Shown: piece after piece, positions 34,032 to 43,503 of the stretch
Numbering within the stretch: the first letter of the stretch is position 1
How the letters are laid out: each line of letters begins with the position of its first letter
Assembly (NCBI GenBank): GCA_017440965.1
Contig: JAFSGH010000018.1
Coordinates: forward strand, 29,473 to 93,472
DNA from: Clostridia bacterium
GTDB lineage: Bacteria > Bacillota > Clostridia > Oscillospirales > Acutalibacteraceae
Reading direction: 5' to 3'
DNA: 64,000 bases
Position numbers and translations under genes: made by a program
The notes under the pieces: model-generated
What the model saw: only the letters and a program-made list of their open reading frames with translations
What the model was told of the DNA's origin: nothing
The model's database searches: none

Positions 34032-36482
34032 TTATTTAGCGCTGTACATTAAAATTATTGCCTTTTCACCCTCGGGAAGAGGAATCGTGAAGCCCTTTGT
34101 CATAAGCTCCTCGCCCGTAAGTGAGGTGATATTTTCGGGAGCATCCTTATCATATATCTCATAGACCGCCTGCGGAGCAAGACCGTTCAGTACAACAGTA
34201 TATTCCTTATCCTTCACATCAGCGCGCTTATAGACCAATGCCGTGCCCTTAAGACCGTCATCGGAGCCAAACTGCATAGAGAGAATCTTATTCTTATCAT
34301 AGCTTCCGAAATCAATAGGATAATAATTATCCGTCATCAAAGCTCTTTGCTCCTCACAAAGATCATAGTGGTCAAGAGTATGTGAATAGAAATCCATAAG
34401 CACCAGAGGCATTATAGCCGATCTTGCGGAATACTCATTTGTCATATTAAGTGCAGTGCCCGAAATGGGAAGCCAGAAGGAAATGCCGTAGGTGTGGGAC
34501 TGAGTTGCATCAAAGAGATCCGAATGAATTGAGCAGTTATAGTCGCTCCTCCAGAAGGGAATGCTGCGGTGTGCCATTTCAAGATCAAGACGCTTACCGC
34601 CCGAAGCACAGTTATCAATAATAAGACCTTCGATATTTTCTGTAATAAAATCAAGGAAGCGGTAGAGATTTGTCACATAGTGATTTTCACAGATACCTGT
34701 TCTTCCGCCGTAATACTCACTGTCTGCCTTGTGCCAGTATTCAAGAGGATCGAAATTGAAATCCTGACGGTAAACGGTAACTCCGTTCTCCTTCATAGAG
34801 GCAAGAAGAAACTCGCAGTAATAAGCAAATGCATCCTCATCGGCAAGATTCCACATACAGTTGTCATCACCGACGGATATGAGCCACTGATCATTTTCAG
34901 AGCCCTTCTGATGAAACAGCGTTCCGGGATATACTCTTTCAGGCTCATACCAGAGAACATGTCCGAGACCTTTTTCTGCCGCATAGCCTGAAAGCTCCGA
35001 TATGCCGTTATCATATCTCGTCGTATCAGGCGTCCAGTTGCCGACACCGTCATACCAGCCTTCATTGTAGGTATACCAGCCTGCATCCATCCAGAATGCA
35101 TCCGCATCCTCATAGACGCTTCCGTCAAAGCCTTCAAGTATTTCTATTATCTCATCCGAGGTCCTTTCGGACATAGGTCCTGCAACCTCCATAACGGTAT
35201 AATAATTCTTTGTGACATTTTCGGGATATACGCAATCCATTATCCAGCCTCTGAAAAGATTAAAGCCCTTGAGAGGATTATCATTCTTATAAAAGCTCAG
35301 AGATACCATGGGAGAACGCACCTCTTCGCCGGGAAGAAGATATGCATTGAAATGCTCCTGTCTTACGGTGATAGCCGCATTGTCATTTTCTGCAGCTAAA
35401 GAAGCCGCCCACTGACCTGTCCAGCCGATGCCGAGGATAATGCCCATATTCTCACCGCAGATATTAAAATAGGGAAGATTAGCCTGCGTGGGCTTTCCGT
35501 CAACGCCTGAAAATACTCTGCCTGAGGAATTGAGCTTCTTTTTTATAAGTGAAAAGTCGCTTGCGGAGGTATCGCTGCCGAGAGAATAATAAATATCTGC
35601 CTCTCCCGTGGGAAGTGAAGACGATAAAGCATAAAAATCGCTGATAACTCCGGAGTTTTCAGAAGCTGTATTTTTGATATAAACCGTCCACTGACAGGTG
35701 GAGCTTTCTTCATACAAAGCGGCTTCAACGGTAATTTCAAGCCCCGTCTCGCTGTTTTTAAGCTTAACTGCCTTTGTCATAGCGCCATTATATGTTTTTT
35801 CGGAGTCCTCAACCGTCTTTTCCCAATCGGAAGGATCAAAGGTCTTGCCGTCTACCTTGAAGGTAAAGGGATATTCTCCCTCGGAAGAAAGAAAGCTCTT
35901 ATCAAACCATTGGGCGCTGAGACTCTTTTCCTCGTCCGTAACAGCAAGAGCATCTGCCGTGATAGTATCAAACTGAAGATTCTTTTTATATTCCAGTGCC
36001 TTTATGTTATCCTGATTGAACATATAAATACCGACACAGGAAGCAACAAAATAGAATACTGCAAGAATGGCATTGAGTATTTTATACTTATTTTTTGCTC
36101 TTAAAATAAATACTGTAAGAAGCGAAACAGCGGAAACAGCAAAAGTAACGGTATATGTGCCTATAATTACAGGCTCGTTATCCGTGCATGTCTCGTTGAG
36201 CTTAGCATTTAACCCCCAGATGACACCCTGAAACAGAGCATTACCCGCAAGAAAAGAAACAAGCTTTGCTGTCAGAGGACATTTCTTAAAGACTGCCTGA
36301 ACGGCAAGAAGAAGAAACCATCCCAGAGCAATACCCGAAAGTCCTGTATAAAGATGCACATCCGCGCCGCTGTCCGTGCCGTAGAATATATACCACAGAG
36401 AATAAGCCGCATATATAAGAAGACCGAAAAGCACTGTGGTAACGGTAATTTCAATTATTTCCTTATTTTTGATCTTTTTCAT
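34032..36482 (-). CDS. GH36-type alpha-galactosidase fused to an N-terminal five-helix membrane domain
   Basis: This is an 816-residue protein. Residues 1-160 hold five hydrophobic helices (about 12-34, 46-66, 70-92, 105-128, 136-155). A beta-sandwich leads into the GH36 barrel: FWMDAGWYTYN, VLWYEPERV, nucleophile D574 in YRQDFNFD, CASGGKRLDLE, and acid/base D647 in WRSDYNC. Catalytic residues are complete. GH36 enzymes release alpha-galactose from raffinose-type or galactomannan oligosaccharides. The polytopic membrane domain is unusual for the family and would hold the enzyme at the cell surface. The ribosome site is weak (GGCGGTG). Confidence 0.85.
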   Translation of the reverse strand: MKKIKNKEIIEITVTTVLFGLLIYAAYSLWYIFYGTDSGADVHLYTGLSGIALGWFLLLAVQAVFKKCPLTAKLVSFLAGNALFQGVIWGLNAKLNETCTDNEPVIIGTYTVTFAVSAVSLLTVFILRAKNKYKILNAILAVFYFVASCVGIYMFNQDNIKALEYKKNLQFDTITADALAVTDEEKSLSAQWFDKSFLSSEGEYPFTFKVDGKTFDPSDWEKTVEDSEKTYNGAMTKAVKLKNSETGLEITVEAALYEESSTCQWTVYIKNTASENSGVISDFYALSSSLPTGEADIYYSLGSDTSASDFSLIKKKLNSSGRVFSGVDGKPTQANLPYFNICGENMGIILGIGWTGQWAASLAAENDNAAITVRQEHFNAYLLPGEEVRSPMVSLSFYKNDNPLKGFNLFRGWIMDCVYPENVTKNYYTVMEVAGPMSERTSDEIIEILEGFDGSVYEDADAFWMDAGWYTYNEGWYDGVGNWTPDTTRYDNGISELSGYAAEKGLGHVLWYEPERVYPGTLFHQKGSENDQWLISVGDDNCMWNLADEDAFAYYCEFLLASMKENGVTVYRQDFNFDPLEYWHKADSEYYGGRTGICENHYVTNLYRFLDFITENIEGLIIDNCASGGKRLDLEMAHRSIPFWRSDYNCSIHSDLFDATQSHTYGISFWLPISGTALNMTNEYSARSAIMPLVLMDFYSHTLDHYDLCEEQRALMTDNYYPIDFGSYDKNKILSMQFGSDDGLKGTALVYKRADVKDKEYTVVLNGLAPQAVYEIYDKDAPENITSLTGEELMTKGFTIPLPEGEKAIILMYSAK

Positions 36483-36607
36483 TTTTTACACCGCCTGAAA
36501 ATATTTACATTAAGCTCCGGAAATTCCGAAGAAAAAAACTATCAACACAAAAGCCGACTTATCATAACACATTGCCTTTGTCCGAAGTGCTGTGATAATA
36601 TATAAGC

Positions 36608-38425
36608 TTATTTTTTCCCGAAAAGAAGAGGCATTTCTGTCATTCGAAGCCTTGCACAGCCGTAGGGACAAAGCTCGATCTCCTGCACCTGCGATACAGC
36701 AGCTCTTGATTTCGGAGTCTTTCTGCATACAGATCTGTAAGGGAATTTAAGTCCCCAGTCTATCTGCTGCATTTTTACCTTTATTGTCACGGGAGGCTCA
36801 CTCTGAGAAAACGGTATTTCTCCCGGAGCGCGGCAGCTTATCTTCGTTTTTGAATCAGCATAGGCATAATTCCACGGGGATTTAGGTATAAACCGGTAAT
36901 CGCAATAAGGGAATTTACGCTCCACACCCTTTTTTGTATATTCACATATTTTCTTTTCGTATGCCACCGGCACACTGAAAATAAGAGAGCCCATCTGCAG
37001 AGCATAAAGCTCATTTGGTCTTTTCTTAAAATACGGCTGAGCCTCAAATTCAAGCACGATATCCGTTTCACCGACAGATATTTTGAATTCAGCATCCATA
37101 AGCTCTGCCTCTTTCCCGTTTATCTTAAGATTCTTTGCAAAGGAGGGGATGCGGATAATAAAGCTGAAATCCTTTTCGGATTCTATATGATAATGCATTT
37201 TATTATTAAAGGGATAGTTCGTCTCAAGCTTGATGCTGAAGCTATCTGTTTTAAGAATACAAGGGAGCATAACGGAGGATATAACGGTATTTTCATTATG
37301 CATAAATGCCGACAGAGCAAGCTTCGGCCAGCCCTGACTGAAATTTGCCGTACAGCAGCCGAAATTCGGCTCAAGTCCGAAGTTATGAGCCTCAGGACCG
37401 TTTGTACTGAAGGGAGCCATTATCATAGTTTTCTGACAGGCGGTCTGATTGACCATCTGCACATACTGATGAGTCCACATATCCTCGCTGAGAGTGGCAG
37501 GAAGAGCATTGAAGCCGAGCACCTCAAGACGCTCTGCCCATTTTCTGTCGCCCGTTGCGGCAAAAAGCTCCTCATAGGAATACATCTGCTCTACAACAGC
37601 GCAAAGCTCTGTGCCTCTGGTGGGATCAAGCCCCGAAAGCACCTCGTCCCCGGTAAAGCCCTCAAAAACCGTCCCGTTATACTTATCAAGTATCTCACGG
37701 AGCATCTCAGCCTCATCCTTATATTCCTCACCCAATAATTCGTGGGAGACTGCTTCGCTCTTGAGCATCATTGCAATATTTACTATATGAGTTTTTCTCA
37801 GCCACATATGGCTCGGCTTTTCCCAGGCCTTCACGGCTCTTTTGTAATCAAAGCCCTGAGCCTTTAATATTGCCGCCATATCTTTTATCCATTCCTCCTT
37901 ATATCTTTCATAGAGGAAATTCAGAGAAATAAAGGTTTCAAACCATCTGTAATGCGCCCACTTGAACAGCTTAGTCTCTTCGCTTCTGAGCATCTCATAA
38001 TAATTTCTGAGTACCTTGTATATGACATCAGGGATCCTTTCATCTCCCGAGCAGTCATAATATACCTTAAGAGACTTACAGATAAGCTGTATTGCCCAGG
38101 TATCGTATTTTGCTCTTTTTTCCTTTTTACAGGGACATATCCAGCCGTCCTCATCCTGAGCAGAAAGTATCGCATCGATATATTTTTTGGCGGTTGCCTT
38201 CATTCCCTCATCATCAAGAAGATATGCAAGAGGAATAAAGCCGTCAAGCCAATAGGGTACTCTCTCCCAGCCCTCTCTGTTTCCGCCTATCCACGCACTG
38301 TCGCGTATGTCGGGCCATATCTTATGAAGATTTCCGCTTAAGCCCTCTGACTGAATTTCAAGCTGTCTGCGAAGCCATCCCTGAGGGATTATTTCCTTAG
38401 ATGTATAAAAATTCCATTTTTTCAT
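36608..38425 (-). CDS. GH127/GH146-type beta-L-arabinofuranosidase-like protein
   Basis: This is a 605-residue protein. It matches the (alpha/alpha)6-barrel glycosidase family formerly called DUF1680. The opening is IIPQGWLRRQLE. GTELCAVVE supplies E273 and C275, and PNFGCCTANFSQGWPKLA supplies C357 and C358, equivalent to the zinc-binding Glu-Cys-Cys-Cys set in which one Cys is the nucleophile. It releases beta-linked L-arabinofuranose, found in plant cell-wall proteins and pectins. No signal peptide is present. GGGAGAAG precedes the start. It lies between GH36 and the methyl-transfer genes on the same strand. Confidence 0.88.
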   Translation of the reverse strand: MKKWNFYTSKEIIPQGWLRRQLEIQSEGLSGNLHKIWPDIRDSAWIGGNREGWERVPYWLDGFIPLAYLLDDEGMKATAKKYIDAILSAQDEDGWICPCKKEKRAKYDTWAIQLICKSLKVYYDCSGDERIPDVIYKVLRNYYEMLRSEETKLFKWAHYRWFETFISLNFLYERYKEEWIKDMAAILKAQGFDYKRAVKAWEKPSHMWLRKTHIVNIAMMLKSEAVSHELLGEEYKDEAEMLREILDKYNGTVFEGFTGDEVLSGLDPTRGTELCAVVEQMYSYEELFAATGDRKWAERLEVLGFNALPATLSEDMWTHQYVQMVNQTACQKTMIMAPFSTNGPEAHNFGLEPNFGCCTANFSQGWPKLALSAFMHNENTVISSVMLPCILKTDSFSIKLETNYPFNNKMHYHIESEKDFSFIIRIPSFAKNLKINGKEAELMDAEFKISVGETDIVLEFEAQPYFKKRPNELYALQMGSLIFSVPVAYEKKICEYTKKGVERKFPYCDYRFIPKSPWNYAYADSKTKISCRAPGEIPFSQSEPPVTIKVKMQQIDWGLKFPYRSVCRKTPKSRAAVSQVQEIELCPYGCARLRMTEMPLLFGKK

Positions 38426-38693
38426 ATTACTTCTCCCGATACTTCGGTGTCTGAATTATTAAGTCTAAAGTCCCATAGCAAATGCAGTCAGCACCGCGGC
38501 GATTGCAGAAAGTGCAACCATTCGGGCAACGGCAGCTGTTACCTCCGTTGAGCTGAGAATTAACACCCATAAAACAGAATACGGTAATTATAAATCAATT
38601 CTTTTTACGGAGTCTTTCCTTTGTCATCGTTATTCCTCCAGGTTTACTTATTCTATATGCAGCAGCTAAGCTGCTCCTTTTTCCGGAAGAACA
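38426..38693 (-). other. Gap with a possible decayed or very short gene
   Basis: On the minus strand a 10-codon ORF (MTKERLRKKN, start at 38627) has a strong GGAGG. Downstream, another frame encodes a hydrophobic run ending VALSAIAAVLTAFAMGL with stop at 38465-38467. The two frames cannot be joined because a stop lies between them. I read this as a leader peptide or the remains of a small membrane protein. Confidence 0.3.
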
Positions 38694-40085
38694 CTATGTA
38701 TCAAACATCATATTATTAATAAACAGCTCTGAGAAAAATGCATCAGAGGACAGATCGGCATATACCGCATTATTGCAATATGCTCCGAGATCATTTTTTT
38801 CGAGGACATATTTCACCGTGCCCAGCAGACTGCTGTTATTTATTGCAATACATTTATCGGAAAGCTCCCCGGGCAGAAGTCCCGTCCTTACGGCATTCGG
38901 GATATTCATCCTTGCTGAAAAGCCGCCTGAGATATACATTTTATCAATACTCTCAAAGCTTATATTCTTTATCTTAAGCAAGGTCAGTATTGCCGAATAC
39001 ACGGCGGATTTTGCCAGCTGATACTGTCTTATATCCCCCTGCTCCAGACTTACCCCCTCTGCGATGTCAAAAGTCTCACACTCCATATATCCCGTTTCGT
39101 CAATTATATCCCTTCTTAAAAGCTCGGATATAACATCCACAAGTCCCGTCGAGCATATACCCCTTGCAGGAGCATCTCCCACTGTCTTTATTTTATTATC
39201 GCAGAAGCTATATATTGCACCGCTCGTTGCACTCATTCCCGAAGAGATATTAGCTCCCTCAAAACAAGGGCCTGCGGCGGCAGAGGTACATAAGACAAAG
39301 TCTTTATTGAAGAGGACTATCTCTGCATTTGTACCGAGATCTGCAAGAAGATTAAAGCCGTCATTTTCGGGCATTCCGATGAAATTAAGACCTGCAACGA
39401 TGTCAGCACCCACAAATGAGGCGATACACGGAAGAGAGATCACCTTATTTATCCCTTTCAGACCAAGCTCTTGTGCACTTTCGGTCTTTGCTTCAAGAAA
39501 TGAGGGAGTGTAAGGACTTACCCCCATTGCAGAGCAGTCAACTCCGAAAAACATATGAAGCATTGCAGTATTTCCCGCAACATAAAGCGTGTCTGTATCC
39601 GACACCCCTATTTCTGCCGTCATCTGATTTATCTGAGAAATAAGAGACTTATTAAGCTCACTTATTCCGTTTTTCCTGCAGTATTCTATTCTTGACATAA
39701 CATCCGCACCGAATTTTCTTTGAAGATTTGTGCGTGTTATGACCTTGATGATCTTCCTTTCATCAAGAGAAACCGCTGCCAATGCAAGAGTCGTTGTGCC
39801 GATATCAAGCACAAGACAAAGCCTGTCGGTAAAGCTTCCCGACTCCTCGGCGCCTGTTTCACTTACTATATCATCTAAGACAGAAAGCTCAACGGTTATA
39901 TCGGAAAGTATCTTATATTGGCAGGACAGCACCTCTTTGCCGTTGACGGTGACGGTACATTTTCTGCAGATGCCCTTTCCGCCGCAGGGATGCTCTGCTG
40001 CCGTATCTGCCGTCTTAAGAATTTCCGACAAAAGCGTGCCTTCTCTTGCATATACCGTTTTTCCGTTTACTGTTACTTTATACAT
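38694..40085 (-). CDS. RACo-type corrinoid reductive activator (2Fe-2S + ASKHA ATPase)
   Basis: This is a 463-residue protein. The first 60 residues are a ferredoxin fold with C34, C40, C43 and C55 for a 2Fe-2S cluster (HPCGGKGICRKC). The rest is an ASKHA ATPase: LVLDIGTTTLALAA, AGNTAMLHMFFG, and GGFSARMNIP. This layout is that of RACo/RamA proteins, which use ATP to re-reduce cob(II)alamin on corrinoid methyl carriers. It overlaps the upstream methyltransferase gene by 8 bases. It gives the methyl-transfer cluster its repair activity. Confidence 0.88.
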   Translation of the reverse strand: MYKVTVNGKTVYAREGTLLSEILKTADTAAEHPCGGKGICRKCTVTVNGKEVLSCQYKILSDITVELSVLDDIVSETGAEESGSFTDRLCLVLDIGTTTLALAAVSLDERKIIKVITRTNLQRKFGADVMSRIEYCRKNGISELNKSLISQINQMTAEIGVSDTDTLYVAGNTAMLHMFFGVDCSAMGVSPYTPSFLEAKTESAQELGLKGINKVISLPCIASFVGADIVAGLNFIGMPENDGFNLLADLGTNAEIVLFNKDFVLCTSAAAGPCFEGANISSGMSATSGAIYSFCDNKIKTVGDAPARGICSTGLVDVISELLRRDIIDETGYMECETFDIAEGVSLEQGDIRQYQLAKSAVYSAILTLLKIKNISFESIDKMYISGGFSARMNIPNAVRTGLLPGELSDKCIAINNSSLLGTVKYVLEKNDLGAYCNNAVYADLSSDAFFSELFINNMMFDT

Positions 40086-41067
40086 AAAGCTCTTTTACCT
40101 TTTTGAAGTATGCATTTATATTTTCCCAGCTTGCGGCGGCGGGAACATCACAGCCCGTGGATATCATAAAATTATCATAGCAGCAGCACTCCGAAAAGAC
40201 TCTTTCAACCTCTTTTTCTATATCGGCGGGAGCTGCCGTTCTGAATAAAACGGGATCCGCATTTCCCATAACGAGCTTTTCGGCGGGCATTGCTTCAAGC
40301 GCCCGCTTAAGATCAATTGCGTTGCCCAGATGTATTATATCCGCGTTAAGCTCTGCTATCATATCGAGCATAGCCCCTGCAGATTTTCCGCAGTTATGAT
40401 AGCAGACGACAAAATCATCACTGCTTACCGCATCAAATATTTCATTTACATAGGGCATGGAAAATTCCTCTGCAAGCGAAGGAGAAAGCAGACCTGCGGC
40501 AGGCTCTGCCATGATCACTCCGTCAGCACCTGCAGCCTTGAACGCCTTGATATATTCGGTTATAAATTCGCTCGCCTTGGAAAGTAAGACACCTACCTCC
40601 TCGGGACTGTCGAAGCATTCCATCATAAGCTCCGTCATATCAAAGAGCCTTCCTGCAAGAGAATAGGGACCTATAACTCCGCAGAAAACGGGAATGTCGG
40701 TTATCTCCTTCTTTGCCTTTTTTATTCCGTCAATATATATGCCCGTTCTGCCTGCACCGACTAAAGGAACGGTTATTTTTTGAGCATCGGAGATTTCATC
40801 AATTATTCCCTTTTCAACCACCGGCACATCGTCATCATAAAAACGCACCCTTGCACCGAAGGCCTCTGCCTCAACGGACAGATCCATCATATTAAGGGAA
40901 GCTCCCACATTACAGCTTTCTGCAATTGCCTTCATCCCCCTTACCTGCATTTCACTTGAGGAAATAAGCTCTCTTACGCTTATTCCTAAAAGCGAGGTCG
41001 ACGGAAAGGACAGAATTGGAACGGTTTTTGATCTGTCACTTAATAATTTAAGCACTTTTTTCTTCAT
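40078..41067 (-). CDS. UroD-family methylcobamide methyltransferase (MtaA/CmuA-like), first copy
   Basis: This is a 329-residue TIM barrel of the uroporphyrinogen decarboxylase superfamily. The zinc-binding YHNCGKSAGAMLD supplies His-x-Cys, the hallmark of the MtaA/MtbA methyltransferase branch and absent from true UroD. GVIMAEPAAGLLSP and HLGNAIDLKRAL are other family segments. It probably passes the methyl group from the corrinoid protein to an acceptor such as tetrahydrofolate or a thiol. Its start is 4 bases after the DUF2284 stop. Confidence 0.8.
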   Translation of the reverse strand: MKKKVLKLLSDRSKTVPILSFPSTSLLGISVRELISSSEMQVRGMKAIAESCNVGASLNMMDLSVEAEAFGARVRFYDDDVPVVEKGIIDEISDAQKITVPLVGAGRTGIYIDGIKKAKKEITDIPVFCGVIGPYSLAGRLFDMTELMMECFDSPEEVGVLLSKASEFITEYIKAFKAAGADGVIMAEPAAGLLSPSLAEEFSMPYVNEIFDAVSSDDFVVCYHNCGKSAGAMLDMIAELNADIIHLGNAIDLKRALEAMPAEKLVMGNADPVLFRTAAPADIEKEVERVFSECCCYDNFMISTGCDVPAAASWENINAYFKKVKELYV

Positions 41068-41071
41068 ATCA

Positions 41072-41596
41072 TCACCAAAGAATAATACAAAAATATGTAA
41101 CGGTATTTGCTCCGTTGTTGTAGCCTATACCGATCTTTCCCGCAAGCTCAACTACATTGATTCCGCATGCCTCAACCGAGGGGACGGCTTTTTCGGGGAA
41201 TCGGCAGGGCGCATCGGGGTAGGTGCATTTTTCACATAAATCACAGCCCTCACAGCCCAATGCCATAAATTTCACATTGTCTCTTCTCAGAGCATCGGTT
41301 ATCTGCATAAGGACTCTTTTGGCATTTTTCTGACCGTTTATCATTCCCTCAAAATCAAAGCTGTCCTGAAGAGAATATCTGCAGGTAAAAACACAGGCTC
41401 TCTCAAAGCCTTTTATCTTCCTTTCAAGGAAAGAAAGCTCACCCACACCGGGCGGGCAGGTCCATACGGTCCCGTATTTTCCGCATCGGTTGGCCTTACA
41501 CATATCAACGACAGCCTCCGAAAACGGAATAAGCTCGGGAGATATCACTTTATATTGGAAAATTTCCTCATCTGTAAGATATTTTTCTATATTCAT
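41072..41596 (-). CDS. DUF2284 cysteine-rich metal-binding protein
   Basis: This is a 174-residue protein. MCKANRCGKYGTVWTCPPG and ALGCEGCDLCEKCTYPDAPC give nine or more Cys in DUF2284 order, consistent with iron-sulphur clusters. Members recur in corrinoid methyltransferase clusters, and electron transfer is the usual guess. The start codon overlaps the corrinoid protein stop as ATGA (41593-41596), a classic translational coupling. Confidence 0.8.
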   Translation of the reverse strand: MNIEKYLTDEEIFQYKVISPELIPFSEAVVDMCKANRCGKYGTVWTCPPGVGELSFLERKIKGFERACVFTCRYSLQDSFDFEGMINGQKNAKRVLMQITDALRRDNVKFMALGCEGCDLCEKCTYPDAPCRFPEKAVPSVEACGINVVELAGKIGIGYNNGANTVTYFCIILW

Positions 41597-42228
41597 GCTC
41601 TGCAAAGCTCCACGGCGGCATCAGCGGCACTTGCGGCGTCTGATGTATATTTATCTGCACCTATACGCGCACAGAATTCTTCCGTAACGGGAGCTCCGCC
41701 TATCATTATCCTGACCTTATCTCTTATCCCCGCTTTTTCAGCACATTTTACGACCTCTGCCATAACATCCATAGTCGTAGTAAGAAGTGCAGAGCAGCAG
41801 ATGATCTGACAGTTGTGCTGAACTGCCGCTTCGATGAAGCCTTCGGGCGAAACATCGGTTCCGAGATCCACGACCTCAAGTCCCTTGCCCTCCATCATCA
41901 TTTTTACAAGATTTTTGCCGATATCATGGAGATCTCCCTGCACCGTGCCGATACAGACCTTGCCTACAGGCTGAACACCGTCTTTTATAAGAAGAGGCTT
42001 CAGTATCTGCATACCCATATCCATTGCTCTTGCCGCAATAAGCACCTCGGGAACATATACCTCGTCATTTTTGAATTTCTCTCCGATAACATTCATACCT
42101 GCAATGAGACCTTCATTAAGGATATCTGCAACAGGCAGGCCCTCTTCCACAGCCTTAGTGACAAGCTCCTTTACTGTCTTGTTTCTTCCCTTCTGAAGAT
42201 TCTCGGATATTTCTTTATAAATACTCAT
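41593..42228 (-). CDS. Corrinoid (B12-binding) methyl carrier protein
   Basis: This is a 211-residue protein of the MtaC/MtbC/MtmC type: an N-terminal four-helix cap (about 1-85) and a Rossmann B12 domain with GDLHDIGKN at 98-106, where H101 is the lower cobalt ligand. Later, CSALLTTTMD and MIGGAPVTEEF complete the motif. It shuttles methyl groups between the two UroD-type enzymes. AAGGAG precedes the start. Confidence 0.92.
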   Translation of the reverse strand: MSIYKEISENLQKGRNKTVKELVTKAVEEGLPVADILNEGLIAGMNVIGEKFKNDEVYVPEVLIAARAMDMGMQILKPLLIKDGVQPVGKVCIGTVQGDLHDIGKNLVKMMMEGKGLEVVDLGTDVSPEGFIEAAVQHNCQIICCSALLTTTMDVMAEVVKCAEKAGIRDKVRIMIGGAPVTEEFCARIGADKYTSDAASAADAAVELCRA

Positions 42229-42301
42229 AGCGGATTCTCCTTATATATATCTTCTGTCTGTACAGCAGAATAATATGCCGATATTTGCAGATAACGTTTT
42301 A

Positions 42302-43420
42302 TCAGAGTCTGATCCTTTTGATCTCCTCTGCGTAATACTGAACAAGCTCAAATTTCGTACCCGGCATAAGCCTGTGATCGGGACAGGGAATAAATCCGCC
42401 GAGACTGACAAGGCGTTTTATTCTTTCTATCTCAGCATCAACGGCGGCCTTATCTTTTCTTAATGCTGTCTTATCCATACCGCCAACACCGAGCATTCCC
42501 TTGCCGTATTTCTTTCTGGCAGGCTCAAACTGATCTCCCCAGACTCCTATTTCAATGGGGAACATCGTGTTGACACCGTTATTGAACCATGTGGGAAGAA
42601 GCTTCTCCGTCACGCCGTCACAATCAAGGGAGATAATATCTATTCCGTATTCACGGCACAGATCGTTTCTCTTTTTATAGTGCTTTGCACAAAGCTCATC
42701 AAACATCGAAGGAGAAATAAGCGGTCCGTTCTTAAAGCATATATCCTCCCAGTAATGGGCAAAATCAAATTTTGCACCCGTCTCAAGAATTGCCTTTACA
42801 CACTGATACTGCATTTCGGCATATGTATCAACGATATCGCTGAAAAGCTCCTCATCCTCGTCGTATAAAAGATAGCTCATTCCTACAACAGATGTGATAT
42901 CGCGGATGCTTCCGAGAACGCTTCCGAGATTCAGGCCTATAGGTCTTTCCTTATCGCGTGTATCGTTAAAGGCTTTGAAATATTCAAGATCTACTCTTTC
43001 GGGAGAATACTGCATCTTAGGTCTGTAAAGAGTCTCAAAGGCTTCTCTGTCCTTAAGAAGATAATCATCCTCAGAGGGAATCGAGGTTATTCCCGGCTTT
43101 ATGCGTTCAATAAGGCCGACACTGTTCTGATGTCTTACAGAGCCGTCAGGGAGAGTCTCAAGAGTCTTTTCCTCAAAGCGGGGCAAAAGACCGTTATCAG
43201 CTCCCCTTGTACAGGACCAGTTGAAATCCCAGCCTATAAGCCTGTCAAGCTCCTTATCGTTGGCATTGCCGTCACCGACATTTTCCGCTAATTCCTTGGG
43301 GATCTTCCCCTGCTGAGCCCATTCCTGCAAAAGCTCACCCCAATAGCCGAAATGAACCGCAGGCAGTCTGTCCGCGTCCCTAAAATGAAGAATATTCATT
43401 GCACGAACTCTGTTGGTCAT
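42302..43420 (-). CDS. UroD-family methyltransferase, second copy
   Basis: This is a 372-residue UroD-superfamily barrel. It is longer than the first copy and diverged from it. WDFNWSCTRGADNGLLPRF, HYWEDICFKNGPLISP and LGVGGMDKTALRKDK are visible. Zn ligands are less obvious (CPDHRLMPG near the end). In such clusters this enzyme usually takes the methyl from the primary methylated substrate. The start at 43420 is preceded by AAGGAG; the upstream GTG at 43429 would overlap it. Only 83 bases separate it from the GH31 gene upstream. Confidence 0.75.
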   Translation of the reverse strand: MTNRVRAMNILHFRDADRLPAVHFGYWGELLQEWAQQGKIPKELAENVGDGNANDKELDRLIGWDFNWSCTRGADNGLLPRFEEKTLETLPDGSVRHQNSVGLIERIKPGITSIPSEDDYLLKDREAFETLYRPKMQYSPERVDLEYFKAFNDTRDKERPIGLNLGSVLGSIRDITSVVGMSYLLYDEDEELFSDIVDTYAEMQYQCVKAILETGAKFDFAHYWEDICFKNGPLISPSMFDELCAKHYKKRNDLCREYGIDIISLDCDGVTEKLLPTWFNNGVNTMFPIEIGVWGDQFEPARKKYGKGMLGVGGMDKTALRKDKAAVDAEIERIKRLVSLGGFIPCPDHRLMPGTKFELVQYYAEEIKRIRL

Positions 43421-43503
43421 AGCAAACACTCCTTTTTATCTGCCGGCAAAGGCAACTGAGATACATTCATGTAACGGTTAAACAGGCAAAGCCTTTTGGT
43501 GCT

